The notes under the pieces are model-generated. The model did not search any database, had not been told where the DNA came from, and saw only the letters and a program-made list of their open reading frames with translations. The translations under genes and the position numbers were made by a program. A stretch of 64,000 nucleotides of DNA, taken from NCBI GenBank assembly GCA_900554415.1, contig USGU01000011.1:9086-73085 (forward strand), written 5' to 3'. This DNA is from an uncultured Lachnospiraceae bacterium (GTDB lineage: Bacteria; Bacillota; Clostridia; Lachnospirales; Lachnospiraceae). Below are positions 26,796-36,150 of the stretch, piece after piece; the stretch's first letter is position 1, and each line of letters starts with the position of its first letter.

Positions 26796-28841
26796 TTATC
26801 GGAACACCATTGCAATGTGATAAATAAGAAAACTCATTCCCCATGCCACTAAAAGCTGGAATCCTATCATCAGTGCTGTAATTCTTCTGCTCCCCACTTC
26901 CCTCCGTATGGTTGCAATCGTAGCAGTACAAGGCACGTATAACAGGCAGAATACCATAAGCGCCAACGCATTTTGAGGTCCGAAACCAATTCCTGCAAGG
27001 GAAGCCTGCAGAGCTGCCATGCCATGTGCTCCTGTCACATTTGCAATACCAAACAAGACACTGCAACTGGAGACAACTACCTCCTTTGCTGCAATTCCCG
27101 CAATCAGCGCTACTACAATCTGCCAGAAGCCAAGTCCTGCCGGTCTGAATATAGGAACAAACAGATGACCAAGCACCGCCCCGAAGCTCTGCGAAATATC
27201 TGTCGTATACCCTTGTGGTCCAAAATTGAGAATTCCCCACATAATCATGGATGCCAGCAGAATAACCGTTCCCGCCTTAGACAAATAATCCTTGACTTTC
27301 TCCCACACATAGATTGCAATTGTTCTTGCATTTGGAGTCTTATACTCCGGAAGTTCAATCAGCAGATTGTGTTCTGCCTTACTGCCATCTGCTTTTGATA
27401 TACTATATGCTGCAACAATTGCTACTACAATTCCAAGCAGATACATAGAATAGCAGACTAGCATGGCATGTTTTTCGAAAAACATAGAAGAAAATAATAC
27501 ATAAATAGGTAATCTGGCACTGCATGACATAAATGGCGTTACCAAAATGGTCTTTAATCTGTCTTTTCTGTTTTCCAGTGCTCTCGAAGCCATAACCGCA
27601 GGTACCGAACATCCGAAACCGAGAAGCAGTGGAATAAATGCTCTTCCTGAAAGTCCGATTCTGCTCATAATGTCATCCATTACGAAAGCCACTCTGGACA
27701 TATACCCACTGTCTTCCAGAAAAGCCAGCGCCAGAAAAAGAATGAAAATATTCGGCAAAAAGGTAAGGATTCCGCCCACACCCGAAATAATTCCATCCAC
27801 CACAAGAGATGTAAGAATCTCATTCGTATGTATCAAAACCAGCAGATTCTGGACTCCTGATGAAATCATCTCGATTCCAACTTCAAAATATGCCTTCAGC
27901 CAGTCTCCAATGGTAAATGTCAGGAAAAATACCAATGCCATAATTCCAAGAAAAATAGGCAGTCCCAGATATTTATGAGTCAGGTATTTATCAATCCGGT
28001 CTGTGAACTCTGATTTTTCTTCTTTATTTACCAGTGTCTCTTCAATAATTTCTTCAATAAAATCATATTTCTGGTTAATAATGTCTTTCTCATAACTTCT
28101 GTCTTCATTCTTTCGTGCAATCGGATAACGCTGCATTACATCTTCATCTTTCTCCAGATATTTGATTGCATACCACCTTTTATTTACCAAATCTGGATAA
28201 GATTCCTGCAGTGCATCCGAAAACTGGTCAATTTTATCTTCAATCTCGTCACTATAAACCATAGCATACTCTGCATGGTGGTTGTGACGATGATGGGATG
28301 GTTCCTCCTTGGCATGATGATGAATCAGCGGATCTGGCTTTTCAAGTCCTGTATGATGAGCAACGGCATGCATCAATATGGAAAGTCCTGATTTTTTTCG
28401 GGCAGACACCGGAATCGTCGGAACTCCAAGCATCTCCGGAAGTCTGTGTAAATCAATCTCCATTCCCCGTTCTTCCACAATATCCATCATATTCAGAGCC
28501 AGCACCACCGGCTTTCCAAGTTCAATCAACTGTAAAGTCAGATACAGATTTCGCTCCAGACTGGATGCATCAACTACATCTACTATCACATCCACTCCAT
28601 CACTTAATATGCATTCTCTGGAAACTCTTTCTTCCATAGTGTACGAAGTTAGACTATAGATTCCGGGAAGATCAATCAGCTTAAACTCCTGACCGTCATA
28701 AACAGTCTTTCCTTCTTTTTTCTCCACCGTAACCCCCGGCCAGTTTGCCACTTTAAGATTTGCTCCTGTAAAAGCATTAAATAGCGTGGTTTTTCCGCAG
28801 TTCGGATTTCCTATAAATGCAACATTGACCGTCTTACTCAT
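26796..28841 (-). CDS. feoB: Ferrous iron transporter B
   Basis: 681 residues. N-terminal GTPase domain: G1 GNPNCGKTTLF, G2/G3 region GVTVEKKEG and DLPGIYSL, G4 ALNMMD. A short linker is rich in histidine (HHHAKEEPSHHRHNHH, about 174-190). The membrane part carries two inverted Gate-like repeats. FeoB imports Fe2+ with GTPase control. It overlaps feoA by 8 bases. The His-rich insertion lies between the G domain and the membrane part and could bind metal. Confidence 0.96.
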   Translation of the reverse strand: MSKTVNVAFIGNPNCGKTTLFNAFTGANLKVANWPGVTVEKKEGKTVYDGQEFKLIDLPGIYSLTSYTMEERVSRECILSDGVDVIVDVVDASSLERNLYLTLQLIELGKPVVLALNMMDIVEERGMEIDLHRLPEMLGVPTIPVSARKKSGLSILMHAVAHHTGLEKPDPLIHHHAKEEPSHHRHNHHAEYAMVYSDEIEDKIDQFSDALQESYPDLVNKRWYAIKYLEKDEDVMQRYPIARKNEDRSYEKDIINQKYDFIEEIIEETLVNKEEKSEFTDRIDKYLTHKYLGLPIFLGIMALVFFLTFTIGDWLKAYFEVGIEMISSGVQNLLVLIHTNEILTSLVVDGIISGVGGILTFLPNIFILFLALAFLEDSGYMSRVAFVMDDIMSRIGLSGRAFIPLLLGFGCSVPAVMASRALENRKDRLKTILVTPFMSCSARLPIYVLFSSMFFEKHAMLVCYSMYLLGIVVAIVAAYSISKADGSKAEHNLLIELPEYKTPNARTIAIYVWEKVKDYLSKAGTVILLASMIMWGILNFGPQGYTTDISQSFGAVLGHLFVPIFRPAGLGFWQIVVALIAGIAAKEVVVSSCSVLFGIANVTGAHGMAALQASLAGIGFGPQNALALMVFCLLYVPCTATIATIRREVGSRRITALMIGFQLLVAWGMSFLIYHIAMVFR

Positions 28842-29067
28842 TTACAGATACCTCCTCCACATAGATATGTTCTGCAATTCTGCGCCCCATGGCAAACCGT
28901 GTCCCACGGAACTTCACGGTCAATGCTCCATTTTTGTCATTGTTTAGCACAAGTATCGAACTTCCCTCTGTAAGCCCCAGTGCCTCCAGACGGCGTTCCA
29001 GATTTTGCTCTATTTCAATTGCCTTCACAACGTATGTACTTTCATTTTTTCCTTCTTTTAAATTCAT
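28834..29067 (-). CDS. feoA: Ferrous iron transport protein A
   Basis: 77-residue SH3-like protein, the usual size. VSEGSSILVLNND-type and RFAMGRRIAEHIYVEE stretches fit FeoA. It is a cytoplasmic accessory that supports FeoB. First gene of feoAB and translationally coupled to feoB by overlap. Confidence 0.92.
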   Translation of the reverse strand: MNLKEGKNESTYVVKAIEIEQNLERRLEALGLTEGSSILVLNNDKNGALTVKFRGTRFAMGRRIAEHIYVEEVSVNE

Positions 29068-29094
29068 TTCTTCTTCTCCTTTGTTCTACATTTA

Positions 29095-29122
29095 ATTATA
29101 TCCATCTCTGTCTTTGTCGCAA
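29095..29122 (-). promoter_or_regulatory. Promoter of feoAB
   Basis: Minus strand TTGCGA (29117-29122), 16-base spacer, TATAAT (29095-29100). No clear Fur or DtxR palindrome was recognised over it. Confidence 0.6.
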
Positions 29123-29211
29123 GGACTTATTGAATTTTTTTCTCATTATGCATACAATTAAGAAATGTTAGAAGAAATTCGAAAGAATTTACATACTTTT
29201 GAAAAATAAGT

Positions 29212-29249
29212 AATAAAAAAAAGTTCACGGCTGTGAACTTTTTTTATTA
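29212..29249 (-). terminator. Terminator after the PHP gene
   Basis: AATAAAAAAAGTTCAC paired with GTGAACTTTTTTTATT around a GGCT loop. It has U runs on both strands and can act in both directions. Confidence 0.88.
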
Positions 29250-29267
29250 CTTCATATATATGTGGTT

Positions 29268-30101
29268 TTAATGTTTTCTCTTAATCTTTTTCAGATATGG
29301 AATTTCAATTGGGTCAATCGGGTCAATTGGCTGTTCATCATGCATCTTGTGCTTACGCCCCATCTTCTTCCAAAGCGCCCCTGCATTATTATATACCCAG
29401 AACGAATAAGAATACAGATTCTTATATCTTCCAAGCTTATCCCTTGACACTTTTGTATAAATACTACCTTCTGCTTTGATGTCTTCTTTTGCACGAATCT
29501 GCATAATCAAATCCAGCTCTGTCTTAATCGGTTTTGGAAATTCCGTGTAAGCCATTCCTGCACAATCTGGTTTATGGGCATCACTTCCGCCAGTTCCGGG
29601 CTTATCATACTGCTCTGCAAGATATTTCGCTCCAGCATTGGATTCTTCTGTCTCACATGCATTAAATGTTTCGATAAAGTCAAATTTTTCCAACAGCTCC
29701 GGTGTCTTACGCCAGCACTTTGTATTGGTAAAACTGAGATATTTTTCGCCACACGGATGTGCCGGTCCACAAATCCCACCATGGTGATGGACAAAATCAA
29801 TCAGTTGTGCCAGTGGCAGCCCACGCATTTCCAAAAGCTTCATTTTCACACCCTGTGGCATAATAATCAGAATATGTCCTGCATCCACGGTATCATATTC
29901 GATTCCTTTCAGAACAACAAAATCACGATACTTTTTTCCTTTTATATGATTCTTCCAATAACGAAATCCATTATAAGTATCATGGTCAGTCACCAGCATT
30001 CCATCGATTCCTTTTTCCTGCAGTCTGCGAATATATTCTTCCATCGCAATTCTGCTGTCTATGGAGCCTTCCCTCACATGACAGTGCATATCTATCTTCA
30101 T
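29268..30101 (-). CDS. PHP-domain metal-dependent phosphoesterase
   Basis: 277 residues. PHP motifs: DMHCHVREGS at residues 4-13, TDHDTYNG, GIEYDT, FVHHHGGICGPAHP, and a C-terminal GSDAHKPD that completes the trinuclear metal site. Related proteins include histidinol-phosphatase-like and nucleotide phosphoesterases; substrate unknown. It lies 18 bases after the acidic-tail membrane protein gene and shares its promoter. Confidence 0.85.
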   Translation of the reverse strand: MKIDMHCHVREGSIDSRIAMEEYIRRLQEKGIDGMLVTDHDTYNGFRYWKNHIKGKKYRDFVVLKGIEYDTVDAGHILIIMPQGVKMKLLEMRGLPLAQLIDFVHHHGGICGPAHPCGEKYLSFTNTKCWRKTPELLEKFDFIETFNACETEESNAGAKYLAEQYDKPGTGGSDAHKPDCAGMAYTEFPKPIKTELDLIMQIRAKEDIKAEGSIYTKVSRDKLGRYKNLYSYSFWVYNNAGALWKKMGRKHKMHDEQPIDPIDPIEIPYLKKIKRKH

Positions 30102-30119
30102 GTTAAATCATACACCTTT

Positions 30120-30986
30120 CTATTCATCCACATCTACATCTGTTGCATCTTCAATAATTTCTATATCAAAATCATCCATATCTTCTGCATCTATATCTTC
30201 TACCGTGTCCATATCTACCGTATCTATCCCATCATCATCTGCCGTATCTGTCTCTGAAATATCAACCTCTTCATTATCTAAAGTATTTACATCTAAAGTA
30301 TCCGCATCGGCATCTTCTACATCCATGTCATCCATTTCTATGTCATCCATATCGTCATCAAAAAGTGCTCTTGCATTTTCCACTTCTTCTTCCATAGAAA
30401 TTTCTTTCTTAACCTCCGCAGAATGTTTTGCCTCTTTTCTACCAATCTCCCGTGATTTCAGGATAAACTGTACTACACAACCAATCAGTACAGGGACTCC
30501 ATACACTGCCAGTTTTAAAAGCATCGGATTACTCACATCTGGAAGCGGAAGATTCAGAAGTACACTTCCAAGTCCAATTCCACCGGCAAACGCACCGGAA
30601 ACAATGTAAATCGGATTCATCCATTTAATGCCCAACAACGCAATCAGCATTGCCACGCCACCACTGATTGCATAGAGCAGCCAGTTATCTGAACTTGACG
30701 ATGCATTCAGAACATAAGAAAGCATTCCGGTAATTGCCACCAGACTGAATACGAAGCATCCGACTTTTCTTACTACACCAGTCAAAACCGCCAGAACCAA
30801 TGCGGAAACTCCAATAATAATCCACTGTGTCCGTGTATCCACCTGTACAAATCCTAATATGGTGTACGCAATTCCCGCTCCAAGTATCGCACCTGCCACT
30901 GCATTAAAAATGCGCATCATCTTTATGCCAAGAAAACAAAGTAAAACGGAAATAACCGCCACGCCAATCAAAATCAAAAAGTCCAT
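30120..30986 (-). CDS. Polytopic membrane protein (TMEM198/DUF4203-like) with a long acidic tail
   Basis: 288 residues. About seven glycine-rich membrane helices fill residues 1-180, in pairs that look like internal repeats (AGAILGAGIAYTILGF and SGAFAGGIGLGSVLL). After a short basic segment (KSREIGRKEAKHS) the last ~95 residues are almost solely Asp, Glu, Ile, Val, Met and Thr, in an acidic low-complexity tail likely to be cytosolic and disordered. Function unknown. Operon with the PHP gene. Confidence 0.75.
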   Translation of the reverse strand: MDFLILIGVAVISVLLCFLGIKMMRIFNAVAGAILGAGIAYTILGFVQVDTRTQWIIIGVSALVLAVLTGVVRKVGCFVFSLVAITGMLSYVLNASSSSDNWLLYAISGGVAMLIALLGIKWMNPIYIVSGAFAGGIGLGSVLLNLPLPDVSNPMLLKLAVYGVPVLIGCVVQFILKSREIGRKEAKHSAEVKKEISMEEEVENARALFDDDMDDIEMDDMDVEDADADTLDVNTLDNEEVDISETDTADDDGIDTVDMDTVEDIDAEDMDDFDIEIIEDATDVDVDE

Positions 30987-31033
30987 CTTCTATTTCCCCC
31001 TTCTTTTGTACCATTCATCTCCCGATGGCATAT

Positions 31034-31063
31034 ATTATACCACACTTTTTCCTGACACTGCAA
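31034..31063 (-). promoter_or_regulatory. Promoter of the membrane protein/PHP operon
   Basis: Minus strand TTGCAG (31058-31063), 18-base spacer, TATAAT (31034-31039). Confidence 0.6.
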
Positions 31064-31140
31064 CATGTTCACTTTCTTTTCAAATTTACCATGAATTTTT
31101 ATAAGAACACTTCTTATCAGTTCAATGTTTCTACACCCAA

Positions 31141-31180
31141 AAAGAAGAGTACCAAATTTTTATCTTTGATACTCTTCTTT
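31141..31180 (-). terminator. Terminator of the small transcript
   Basis: Sixteen-pair stem with one mismatch (31141-31156 with 31165-31180), followed on the minus strand by UUUUUGGG. Confidence 0.85.
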
Positions 31181-31203
31181 ATGAAACTGCCCTAATCATT
31201 TTC

Positions 31204-31245
31204 TCAACCTTTTAGTATAACTATTAATGTATACCTACCTTTCAT
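31204..31245 (-). CDS. Possible 13-residue peptide in the small transcript
   Basis: ATG at 31245, preceded by AAAGGAG with a 5-base spacer, opens a 14-codon frame for MKGRYTLIVILKG: a basic start and a hydrophobic core. The ribosome site is good, but the frame is too short for statistical support. Confidence 0.3.
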   Translation of the reverse strand: MKGRYTLIVILKG

Positions 31246-31274
31246 TTTTCTCCTTTTGTTTAAATCCTTTTACC

Positions 31275-31351
31275 TTTCTGGTGGTCTATACCTTCGCTTT
31301 CTGTAAATTTGTTTTAGGTTTCATGTTATGTTTCTGGTGGTCCGTACCTTC
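31275..31351 (-). repeat. Two 21-bp direct repeats, 56 bp apart
   Basis: TTTCTGGTGGTCTATACCTTC (plus strand 31275-31295) recurs at 31331-31351 with two changes. On the transcript it reads GAAGGUA-YR-GACCACCAGAAA. Both copies lie in the untranslated part of the small transcript. Confidence 0.85.
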
Positions 31352-31400
31352 CTTTTCTTAAATTCTTTTTTCTTTTATTTCTCTTTCTTTTTATGTCTTT

Positions 31401-31429
31401 ATAATACACTCATATTTTCAATTTGTCAA
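31401..31429 (-). promoter_or_regulatory. Promoter of the small transcript
   Basis: Minus strand TTGACA (31424-31429), 17-base spacer, TATTAT (31401-31406): one of the best SigA-type matches in the window. Confidence 0.75.
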
Positions 31430-31548
31430 TACAATTTTAAAATATTTTTATTTTTGTCTGATTTTATAGAATCGTGGTAAAAAGTTCTAACTCCTCATAA
31501 GATTGCTTCTAAGCAGAGGAAATCTCTTGCCCCATCTCAATATGAGTC

Positions 31549-31582
31549 TAAAAATGGGAAGTCCCGCTTTGAGACTCCCCAT
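31549..31582 (-). terminator. Terminator of the PrsA-like gene
   Basis: ATGGGAAGTC (31554-31563) pairs with GACTCCCCAT (31573-31582), followed on the minus strand by UUUUUAG. Confidence 0.85.
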
Positions 31583-31599
31583 CCTTTTTATCATTCACC

Positions 31600-32688
31600 T
31601 TATTGGTTTAATTCTGTATTATCTGTACTTGAATCTGTAGTACTGTCTGAACCGGACTCTGTATTATCTGTACTTGACTGGGTCTTCATTGATACACCAT
31701 GCTTTGTAAAATCCAGTTTCTTCCATACATTTTCATGTACGGTAATATCTGCAGCCTCTACCCATTCTTTACAAAGATCACTGTACAGTGTCTGCTGACG
31801 TTCTGAAATAATCGATGTCTTCTTTGCGTCTGTAGCTTCTCTGTCAAGCATGCTTGTAACCTGTGCAACATAATATCCGTTATCTGTCTCAATTACATCT
31901 GTAACCTGACCTTCTCCCAGCACATCTGCTGCCTTGATAAGGTCTGTAGATGGAGAAGTTGTGTCAGAATCAAATGTTGCTGTCTGTGCTTCTACACCAG
32001 CCCCTTCTGCGCATTCTTCAAATGTCTTCGTACCTTCTGCTACTTCTGTCTGGAAATTCATAGCTGTCTCTTTCAGAGCAACCTTTCCATCATCATCCAG
32101 TGTAGTTTTATTTCCAGAATCGTCTGTTGTCTCAAATGAAAAGAATGCATAATTCATACTCTTCTGTGCAGCCTCATCATCCGAAACTTCGGTATCTGCA
32201 TCTTCAATCATGGCATTGTACATTTTTCTCTGAATGGTAATGAGTTTTAAAACCTCTTTTACATTTTCCAAATCTCCTGCTGATGCTTTCAAAGCAGAAT
32301 CATCGTTTGCATCTACGAATGCCTGTGCTGCTTCTGCTACAGCCGCCTCATCATCCGAAGTATATTCCACATTGTATTCATCCATATGTGTTTCTAACAC
32401 ATACATGGTTTTTAATGTATCCAGCGCATTATTCTTTACACTGTCTTCATATGTGCTTCCATCACTGACCTCTGTGGTCCACATATCATCTCCATAATAT
32501 GGCATATAATAAGACTCATAGCTTGCCTGCTGATATCTCGCATAAAACTCAGCCACGCCTGCCTTAATCTTTGTATCTCCAAATTCTGCCACTACGTCAT
32601 CACTGTTTAAATTTCCGCTCCCACATCCGGTTAAAGCAGATACAGCCATAGCTGCCGCAATAGCTAATGCTGCGAATCTTGTCTTCAT
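31600..32688 (-). CDS. Lipoprotein, PrsA/SurA-like peptidyl-prolyl isomerase
   Basis: 362 residues. Lipoprotein signal with lipobox ALTGC (Cys about 22), followed by GSGN. A SurA/PrsA-like helical part is interrupted by a parvulin-like region, with ADVLGEGQVTDVIETDNGYYVAQV matching the end of a rotamase domain. The Ser/Thr/Asp-rich tail is low complexity. Family members fold exported proteins on the outer face of the membrane. The rotamase core looks weak, so chaperone rather than enzyme activity is possible. It has its own promoter. Confidence 0.8.
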   Translation of the reverse strand: MKTRFAALAIAAAMAVSALTGCGSGNLNSDDVVAEFGDTKIKAGVAEFYARYQQASYESYYMPYYGDDMWTTEVSDGSTYEDSVKNNALDTLKTMYVLETHMDEYNVEYTSDDEAAVAEAAQAFVDANDDSALKASAGDLENVKEVLKLITIQRKMYNAMIEDADTEVSDDEAAQKSMNYAFFSFETTDDSGNKTTLDDDGKVALKETAMNFQTEVAEGTKTFEECAEGAGVEAQTATFDSDTTSPSTDLIKAADVLGEGQVTDVIETDNGYYVAQVTSMLDREATDAKKTSIISERQQTLYSDLCKEWVEAADITVHENVWKKLDFTKHGVSMKTQSSTDNTESGSDSTTDSSTDNTELNQ

Positions 32689-32741
32689 CTAACTATCTTC
32701 CTCCTTAACACTTCCGTATACATTTTTTCATATACTGATTA

Positions 32742-32770
32742 AGTATACCTTTTTTTTCATCATACCGCAA
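32742..32770 (-). promoter_or_regulatory. Promoter of the PrsA-like gene
   Basis: Minus strand TTGCGG (32765-32770), 17-base spacer, TATACT (32742-32747), in the gap after mfd. Confidence 0.55.
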
Positions 32771-32792
32771 TCTTTTTCACAAAAAATGCACA

Positions 32793-35700
32793 TTATTGTG
32801 CCAGAGAAATGATATCCTCGATTACGGCGCTTACATTTTCTATAATCTGTTCATCCTTTTCCTTTTTACCCTTTTTCCGTTTTTCATAAACAAAATAAGG
32901 ATTTTCTTCTGCCTTAAATGTTAAATCACCTTTATATTTCTGAAGCAAGGCCGGAATTGCCGCTACATTTACCTTTGCCTTTTCATACATCGTGAAAATA
33001 TATCGTTCTCCCTTTTGCTCAATGGATACAATATATCCTTTATGAGCCATGGCTTTCAGTTGTGCGATTCTCAGAAGCTGCTGCACTTTCTTTGGCGGTT
33101 CGCCAAAACGGTCAATCAGTTCTTCTAACATATCATCCCGTTCTTCCTCAGTCTCAATCGCAGCAATCCGCTTATAAATATCCAGCTTCTGATATTCATT
33201 TGGAATATAGGAATTCGGAATATAAGCATCAATATTGATATCTATTGTTGTTGTATAGACATCCTCCGGCATTTCTCCTTTCAGATACTTGACCGCTTCA
33301 TTTAACATCTTACAGTACAAATCATATCCGACTGCTTCCATATGCCCATGCTGTTCTTCTCCAAGAAGATTTCCTGCCCCACGGATTTCCAGATCCCGCA
33401 TGGCAATCTTGACACCAGAGCCTAAATCCGTAAACTCTCGGATTGCCGTTAATCGTTTTTCCGCAACTTCTTTCAAAAGCTTATCCCTCCGGTAGAGCAG
33501 AAATGCATAAGCCATTCTATTTGAACGTCCAACTCGGCCTCTGAGCTGATAAAGCTGGGAAAGTCCCATTTTATCGGAATCATGGATAATAATCGTATTT
33601 GCATTTGGAATATCAAGCCCTGTCTCTATTATCGTTGTAGATACCAGAACATCAATCTCCCCATTTATGAAATCATACATGATATTTTCCAACTGCCGTT
33701 CTCCCATCTGCCCGTGTGCAAATGACACATTGGCATCTGGAACAAGCTTCTGGATTTTATCTGTAATCTCCGCAATATCTTTTACCTTATTGTAGACATA
33801 ATATACTTGTCCCTGTCTGGAAAGCTCCCGCTCAATGGCCTCACGTACCATTTCATCGTTGTATTCCATAACATAGGTCTGAATTGGCATACGGTCTACT
33901 GGTGCTTCTTCTAACACGCTCATATCTCGGATTCCGATTAAGCTCATGTGAAGTGTCCGCGGAATCGGTGTGGCTGTTAAGGTCAGAACATCCACGTTAT
34001 CTTTTAATTTCTTAATTTTTTCCTTATGCTGTACCCCAAAGCGCTGTTCCTCATCAATAATCAAAAGTCCCAGATCTTTGAACTGAACATCCTTACTCAG
34101 GACGCGGTGGGTTCCCACCACAATATCTACCTGCCCTTTGGCTAAATCATCCAGAGTTTTCTTCTGCTCCATTGGTGTACGAAAACGGCAGAGTAAATCC
34201 ACCCTTACCGGGAAATCCTTCATTCTCTGCACAAAAGTATTATAATGCTGCTGCGCCAGAATAGTGGTCGGCACCAGATAAACTACCTGTTTATTCTCCT
34301 GCACCGCCTTAAATGCAGCACGCACTGCAACTTCTGTCTTTCCAAATCCGACATCTCCGCAGATCAGTCTGTCCATAATCTTCGGACTTTCCATATCCTT
34401 TTTGACCGCCTCGATTGCAAGAAGCTGGTCTTCCGTTTCTTCAAAAGGAAACATTTCTTCAAACTCTCTCTGCCAGACGGTATCCTGCTCATAAATGAAA
34501 CCTGTCTTTTCCTGTCTGGCAGCATAAAGTTCCACCAAATCTTTTGCGATCTGCTGTACTGCTCCCCGGACTTTTTTCTTTGTCCGGCTCCATTCCTGTC
34601 CGCCCAGTTTATTCAGCTTCGGTTTCTTGGCATCCGCACTTGCATATTTCTGAATCAAATCAAGCTGGGTCGCAAGGATATAGAGATTGCCTCCATCTGC
34701 ATAGGAAATCTTCATATAATCCTTGACGACTTTATCTACCTCAATTTTTTCAATTCCCCGGTAAATACCAAGTCCGTGATTTTCATGCACCACATAATCG
34801 CCCGGTTTTAAATCCGCAAAATCCTGTATCTTCTGTCCTTCATAGGTTTTCCTTTTTTTCTTTTTCTTGTGCTTTCCGAAAATATCCGTCTCCGAAATCA
34901 CCATGTATTTAATCATCGGATACTCGTAACCGACTTCCACATGTCCATAGCAGACCATGATCTCACCCGGCTTCACTTCCCGTTCCAAAGTATCACTATA
35001 GAAGCTGCTTAAATCATAATCCCGCAAATCCTCCGCCAGACGCTTCGCTCTGGTGCGCGAACCGGATATCAATACAACACGGTATTTACTTCTTTTCAGG
35101 CGCGTCAAATCCCGGGTCAGCATTTCAAAGCTGTTATTATATGGATTCACACTTTTTGCCTGAATATTATAAATTTCATTTATTTGGAAATATTTATGTT
35201 TATTTTCTAATGCTGATAGGCCAACCGACGAGAAACTATTTATTTTCTTTGTAACTTCTTCTGTACTATAAAACTGCGGTTCATCGTAGGAAAGTCCCTT
35301 TTCTTCCAAATCGGCTGCCCGCATCTCGCTTGCCTTTCGCACCTCGTCTTCTACCTGCTGCCCCCGCTCCAGCAGTCTGACCGGCTCATCCAGAAACAAT
35401 GCGGTATCTTCCTTAGAAAAATAATCAAGAAAAGATACACTCTTTCCTTCTTTACTCTCGTCTCCCGGATAAATTGTGATTTCCTGTAAATTTTCCACCG
35501 AGCGCTGACTGTCCACATCGAAGGTACGAATCGAGTCAATTTCATCTCCCCAGAATTCAATCCGGATCGGAAGTTCCTCCGTCAATGGATAGATATCCAG
35601 AATCCCGCCACGCACTGCGAACTGACCCGGTCCGTCTACCTGAACCTCTCTTTCATACCCAAGACCTGATATCTGATAAGTCAGCTTTTCAAAGTCAACT

Positions 35701-36137
35701 ACATCACCGGATTTCAGCGTCATAATCTGTTCCTTGAGACTTTCCTTCGAAACCATTTTATCCATAAATGCATCAAAGGTTGTGATAATCGTAACTCCTT
35801 CTTTGCCCTTTTCCAACATCATACGGATTGCTTCGATTCTTTGTCTGATAAGCTCTTTTCCATGAATGTCTGCCTGATAAAACAAGAAATCCTTAGCCGG
35901 ATAGAAACACACATTTTCATCCAGAAAACGATATTCTTCCAACATTTTTTTTGCTTTTTCTTCATCAGAAAGAACGATGACTGTATAGGAACAGCCATCG
36001 CTAAGTGCATATATCATATGTGTTTTCTGAGAAGTCACACATCCGGAAATCAGAGTCATGCCGGAGCTGGTACGGAATTTCTTCTGTATTTCTTCATATC
36101 CTGCTAATTCTAAAAGAGGTGCAGTAAACGATTTCAT
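32793..36137 (-). CDS. mfd: Transcription-repair coupling factor
   Basis: 1114 residues. Order: UvrB-homology N-terminal region, RNA-polymerase-interaction domain (GDYVVHENHGLGIYRGIE about 455-475), RecG-like translocase with Walker A GDVGFGKTEVA, DEEQRFG, TATPIPRTL and QLRGRVGRS, and the C-terminal UvrB-binding control domain. It removes RNA polymerase stalled at lesions and recruits excision repair. It follows pth by 13 bases, the order also seen in Bacillus. Confidence 0.97.
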   Translation of the reverse strand: MKSFTAPLLELAGYEEIQKKFRTSSGMTLISGCVTSQKTHMIYALSDGCSYTVIVLSDEEKAKKMLEEYRFLDENVCFYPAKDFLFYQADIHGKELIRQRIEAIRMMLEKGKEGVTIITTFDAFMDKMVSKESLKEQIMTLKSGDVVDFEKLTYQISGLGYEREVQVDGPGQFAVRGGILDIYPLTEELPIRIEFWGDEIDSIRTFDVDSQRSVENLQEITIYPGDESKEGKSVSFLDYFSKEDTALFLDEPVRLLERGQQVEDEVRKASEMRAADLEEKGLSYDEPQFYSTEEVTKKINSFSSVGLSALENKHKYFQINEIYNIQAKSVNPYNNSFEMLTRDLTRLKRSKYRVVLISGSRTRAKRLAEDLRDYDLSSFYSDTLEREVKPGEIMVCYGHVEVGYEYPMIKYMVISETDIFGKHKKKKKRKTYEGQKIQDFADLKPGDYVVHENHGLGIYRGIEKIEVDKVVKDYMKISYADGGNLYILATQLDLIQKYASADAKKPKLNKLGGQEWSRTKKKVRGAVQQIAKDLVELYAARQEKTGFIYEQDTVWQREFEEMFPFEETEDQLLAIEAVKKDMESPKIMDRLICGDVGFGKTEVAVRAAFKAVQENKQVVYLVPTTILAQQHYNTFVQRMKDFPVRVDLLCRFRTPMEQKKTLDDLAKGQVDIVVGTHRVLSKDVQFKDLGLLIIDEEQRFGVQHKEKIKKLKDNVDVLTLTATPIPRTLHMSLIGIRDMSVLEEAPVDRMPIQTYVMEYNDEMVREAIERELSRQGQVYYVYNKVKDIAEITDKIQKLVPDANVSFAHGQMGERQLENIMYDFINGEIDVLVSTTIIETGLDIPNANTIIIHDSDKMGLSQLYQLRGRVGRSNRMAYAFLLYRRDKLLKEVAEKRLTAIREFTDLGSGVKIAMRDLEIRGAGNLLGEEQHGHMEAVGYDLYCKMLNEAVKYLKGEMPEDVYTTTIDINIDAYIPNSYIPNEYQKLDIYKRIAAIETEEERDDMLEELIDRFGEPPKKVQQLLRIAQLKAMAHKGYIVSIEQKGERYIFTMYEKAKVNVAAIPALLQKYKGDLTFKAEENPYFVYEKRKKGKKEKDEQIIENVSAVIEDIISLAQ

Positions 36138-36150
36138 TGTCTATCACATC

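Larger units (their letters stand above)
31136..31395 (-). ncRNA. Candidate small transcript of about 250 nt with two direct repeats and tiny frames
   Basis: The 613-base gap 30987-31599 holds an isolated transcription unit: a strong promoter at 31401-31429, a purine-rich body, and a strong terminator at 31141-31180. The body has two copies of a 21-base element and at least one tiny frame with a good ribosome site. No known RNA family was recognised. It could be a regulatory RNA, a small-peptide message, or both. Transcription is inferred from the promoter and terminator. Confidence 0.5.

Noticed and set aside
29574..30257. 227-residue plus-strand frame
   Set aside because: Antisense to the PHP gene; His/Cys-rich low-complexity sequence without family features.
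30100..30609. 169-residue Ser-rich plus-strand frame
   Set aside because: Antisense shadow of the acidic tail of the membrane protein; Asp/Glu codons read backwards give Ser.
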